From a bacterium (GTDB lineage Bacteria; JAMCPX01): a stretch of DNA of 8,985 bases. How positions within the stretch are numbered: position 1 is the stretch's first letter; the number at the start of each line of letters is the position of its first letter. The notes beneath the pieces are model-generated. The model was not told where the DNA came from and did no database searches. It saw only the letters and a list, made by a program, of their open reading frames with translations. A program made the position numbers and the translations under genes. The DNA lies in contig JAJYLM010000081.1 in NCBI GenBank assembly GCA_021787655.1, forward strand, positions 1 to 8,985. The letters are read 5' to 3'. Shown here piece by piece: positions 7,365 through 8,985 of this stretch.

Positions 7365-7823
7365 TTAACCCCTGTCCTCGAAGACCAGCGCCCGGTTCGG
7401 GCAGACGGTCACGCATGCCGGTGTCTCACGGTCCGGACACAGGTCGCACTTGTTTGCGACCGGCCGTTCTTCCTTGCCGCTCCCTGCACGGAACTGGCTG
7501 ATCGCACCGTACGGGCATGCCATGATGCACATCCAGCACCCGAGGCACTTGTCCTGGTTCAGCTCGATCCTGCCGGTCGTCTCGTTTCTCGTCAGTGTCC
7601 CGTTCTTGCACGCCTCGACGCACTCTGCCTCGGCACAGTGCCTGCACATGATGGAAACCGAGAGCGGCGGCCGGTATTCGACCTTCGTCCGTGACAGGGG
7701 ACGCGGGGTCTCCATCAGGTACATCTTGAGCGGCTCCTTTGTCTTCGAATGTTCGGTTTTGCATGCAACCTCGCAGAGGTTACATGCAACGCACCATTGT
7801 TCTCGTGGGTATACAACTTTCAT
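7365..7823 (-). CDS. Four-cluster [4Fe-4S] ferredoxin subunit (HybA/DmsB-like)
   Basis: A 152-residue electron carrier. Sixteen cysteines fall into four groups: C11-x2-C14-x2-C17-x3-C21; C60-x2-C63-x4-C68-x3-C72; C93-x2-C96-x2-C99-x3-C103; C126-x2-C129-x7-C137-x3-C141. This is the pattern of DmsB/HybA/PhsB-type iron-sulfur subunits, which hold four [4Fe-4S] clusters. There is no signal peptide and no membrane anchor, so it should be cytoplasmic. It lies between the FMN synthase subunit (9 bases upstream) and the FAD reductase (2 bases downstream). I therefore infer that it wires the reductase to the synthase. GAGGA sits in the gap four bases before the ATG. The family alone could serve a molybdoenzyme or hydrogenase, but no such catalytic subunit is in the window. 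Confidence 0.93.
   Translation of the reverse strand: MKVVYPREQWCVACNLCEVACKTEHSKTKEPLKMYLMETPRPLSRTKVEYRPPLSVSIMCRHCAEAECVEACKNGTLTRNETTGRIELNQDKCLGCWMCIMACPYGAISQFRAGSGKEERPVANKCDLCPDRETPACVTVCPNRALVFEDRG
7369..7373 (-). promoter_or_regulatory. Ribosome binding site of the FAD reductase, inside the ferredoxin gene
   Basis: AGGGG on the minus strand lies six bases before the ATG at 7362 and is made from the last Arg-Gly codons of the ferredoxin gene. It decides the reductase start and indicates coupled translation of the two genes. Confidence 0.6.
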
Positions 7824-7827
7824 ATCA

Positions 7828-7832
7828 TCCTC
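7828..7832 (-). promoter_or_regulatory. Ribosome binding site of the ferredoxin gene
   Basis: GAGGA on the minus strand immediately follows the synthase TGA stop and ends four bases before the ATG at 7823. It fills the whole nine-base spacer between the two genes. Confidence 0.6.
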
Positions 7833-8985
7833 TCACATGCCTGCCTGTTTTATACCGAGTGCCTGCAGCTCGACCTCCGACAGGCCAACGCCGCGCAGCC
7901 GGTCACGGTTTCCCTTGAGGCTTTCGATCGAATTGATGCCCATCAGTCCGAGCATTTCTTTAATCTCGTTGGACCACGCGTGGATGAGGTTGATCAGCCG
8001 TTCAGCCGCGAGCTCCGGATTGACGCGCTTGGAGAGCTCCGGATCGTTCGTGGTGATGCCCCACGCACACCTGCCCCGGTGGCACTGCTGGCACAGGGTG
8101 CAGCCGACTGCCATGAGTGCCGAGGTGGCGATGTACACGGCATCAGCCCCGAGCGCGATCGCCTTGATGATATCGCTGCTGTTCCTGAACCCGCCGGCTG
8201 CAACGAGCGATACCTCGTTGCGGATGCCCTCCTGCCGGAGTCGCTCGTCAACTGCAGCGATGGCGACCTCGGTCGGTATGCCGACGTTGTCCCTGATGGC
8301 CTTGGGTGCAGCACCGGTCCCGCCGCGGAAACCGTCGACGGCGATGATATCCGCACCGGCCCGTGCGATGCCGCTCGCTATGGCGGCGACGTTGTGCACC
8401 GCCGCAATCTTGACGGACACCGGCTTCTCGTACCGGGTCGCCTCCTTGAGTGCATAGATGAGCTGCTTCAGGTCTTCGATGGAATAGATGTCATGGTGCG
8501 GTGCCGGGGAGATTGCGTCCGTCCCGACGGGGATCAGCCGCGTCTCGGAAATGCCCTCGAGTACCTTTTCTCCGGGAAGGTGCCCGCCGATGCCGGGCTT
8601 CGCTCCCTGGCCGATCTTGATCTCGATCGCAGCACCCGCGTTCAGGTATTCCGGACTGACGCCGAACCTTCCGGATGCACACTGCACGATGGTGTTCTTG
8701 CCGTACCCGTACAGCGCCTTCGGCAGTCCGCCTTCCCCCGTGTTCCAGAATATGCCCAGTTCTTTCGAGGCACGTGCCACGGATTCGCAGACATTGTAGT
8801 TGATCGAGCCGTACGACATCGCGGAGAACATGATCGGGGTTTCGAGCACGAGCTGGGGAGCCAGCTTGGTCGTGATGTCTCCGCCGGGGCCGATCTCGAG
8901 TTTGTCCGGTTTCCTGCCGAGGAAGGTCCTGAGTTCCATGGGCTCCCTGAGCGGGTCGATGGACGGGTTGGTCACCTGGCACGCA
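7833..8985 (-). CDS. gltB: Glutamate synthase FMN / iron-sulfur (synthase) subunit, archaeal type, 5'-truncated by window edge
   Basis: The FMN-binding synthase domain of glutamate synthase, which converts 2-oxoglutarate and ammonia to glutamate. About 383 C-terminal residues are visible. The frame is open to the edge and reads A-C-Q before VTNPSIDPLREP, equivalent to the QVTNPPIDPLRE motif inside GltB, so the GTG at 8975 is not the true start. Counting from that codon, seen: KPGIGGHLPGEKV (~126-138), ISPAPHHDIYSIEDL (~155-169), GFRGGTGAAP (~215-224), AAGGFRNSSDI (~259-269) and the cluster loop C292-x2-C295-x2-C298-x4-C303. Positions 292, 298 and 303 keep the C-x5-C-x4-C spacing of the GltB [3Fe-4S] site. 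The amidotransferase and GXGXG parts are encoded separately downstream. Whether an N-terminal ferredoxin domain or a GltB central domain precedes this part cannot be seen. Confidence 0.94.
   Translation of the reverse strand, partial: ACQVTNPSIDPLREPMELRTFLGRKPDKLEIGPGGDITTKLAPQLVLETPIMFSAMSYGSINYNVCESVARASKELGIFWNTGEGGLPKALYGYGKNTIVQCASGRFGVSPEYLNAGAAIEIKIGQGAKPGIGGHLPGEKVLEGISETRLIPVGTDAISPAPHHDIYSIEDLKQLIYALKEATRYEKPVSVKIAAVHNVAAIASGIARAGADIIAVDGFRGGTGAAPKAIRDNVGIPTEVAIAAVDERLRQEGIRNEVSLVAAGGFRNSSDIIKAIALGADAVYIATSALMAVGCTLCQQCHRGRCAWGITTNDPELSKRVNPELAAERLINLIHAWSNEIKEMLGLMGINSIESLKGNRDRLRGVGLSEVELQALGIKQAGM

Noticed and set aside
7363..7416. Start of the FAD reductase at the ATG at 7416
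   Set aside because: This would overlap the ferredoxin gene by about 50 bases and add an 18-residue Arg/Gly/Pro-rich tail before the FAD motif. The ATG at 7362 has a good ribosome binding site.
7450..8457. Plus-strand open frame of 335 codons
   Set aside because: Antisense to the ferredoxin and synthase genes. It is a Ser/Arg/Ala-rich shadow without motifs.
8973..8975. GTG at 8975 as start of the synthase subunit
   Set aside because: The frame stays open to the window edge, and the residues at and just before this codon belong to the conserved QVTNP..DPLRE motif. The gene must begin upstream of the window.

Overview
The window is a bacterial chromosomal segment of moderately high G+C. All seven genes I can support lie on the minus strand, so transcription runs from the right edge to the left. 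The gene content suggests an anaerobic or micro-aerobic bacterium of the Desulfobacterota/Nitrospirota kind: an archaeal-type split glutamate synthase with a dedicated ferredoxin, a PilZ protein of the type common in deltaproteobacteria, and a large MalT-like/BTAD regulator. This placement is inferred from gene families; no rRNA or other phylogenetic marker is present.

Right part (8985 down to 4226): five closely packed genes form one probable operon for a split ferredoxin/NAD(P)H-type glutamate synthase (GOGAT). In transcription order they are the FMN/[3Fe-4S] synthase subunit (its 5' end lies outside the window), a 16-cysteine four-cluster ferredoxin, an FAD/NAD(P)-dependent reductase, the class II glutamine amidotransferase subunit, and the GXGXG subunit. 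Gaps between them are 9, 2, 4 and 1 bases. The inferred electron path is NAD(P)H to FAD reductase, to ferredoxin, to the [3Fe-4S]/FMN centre. Ammonia released from glutamine by the amidotransferase aminates 2-oxoglutarate at the FMN domain to give glutamate. No classical GltD small subunit is present in the window.

Middle (4225 to 3371): after a 132-base gap with no visible terminator comes a PilZ-domain protein with intact c-di-GMP binding motifs and an N-terminal region of about 110 residues that I do not recognise.

Left part (3271 to 23): after a 99-base, AT-rich gap comes a 1082-residue ATP-dependent regulator. It has a MalT-like STAND NTPase, then a long TPR-like helical region, then a C-terminal OmpR-type winged helix and a BTAD domain. 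Its target genes cannot be read from the window. The reading frames are intact throughout. I saw no tRNA, rRNA, CRISPR array, insertion sequence or obvious long repeat. Long open frames on the plus strand are shadows of the minus-strand genes.
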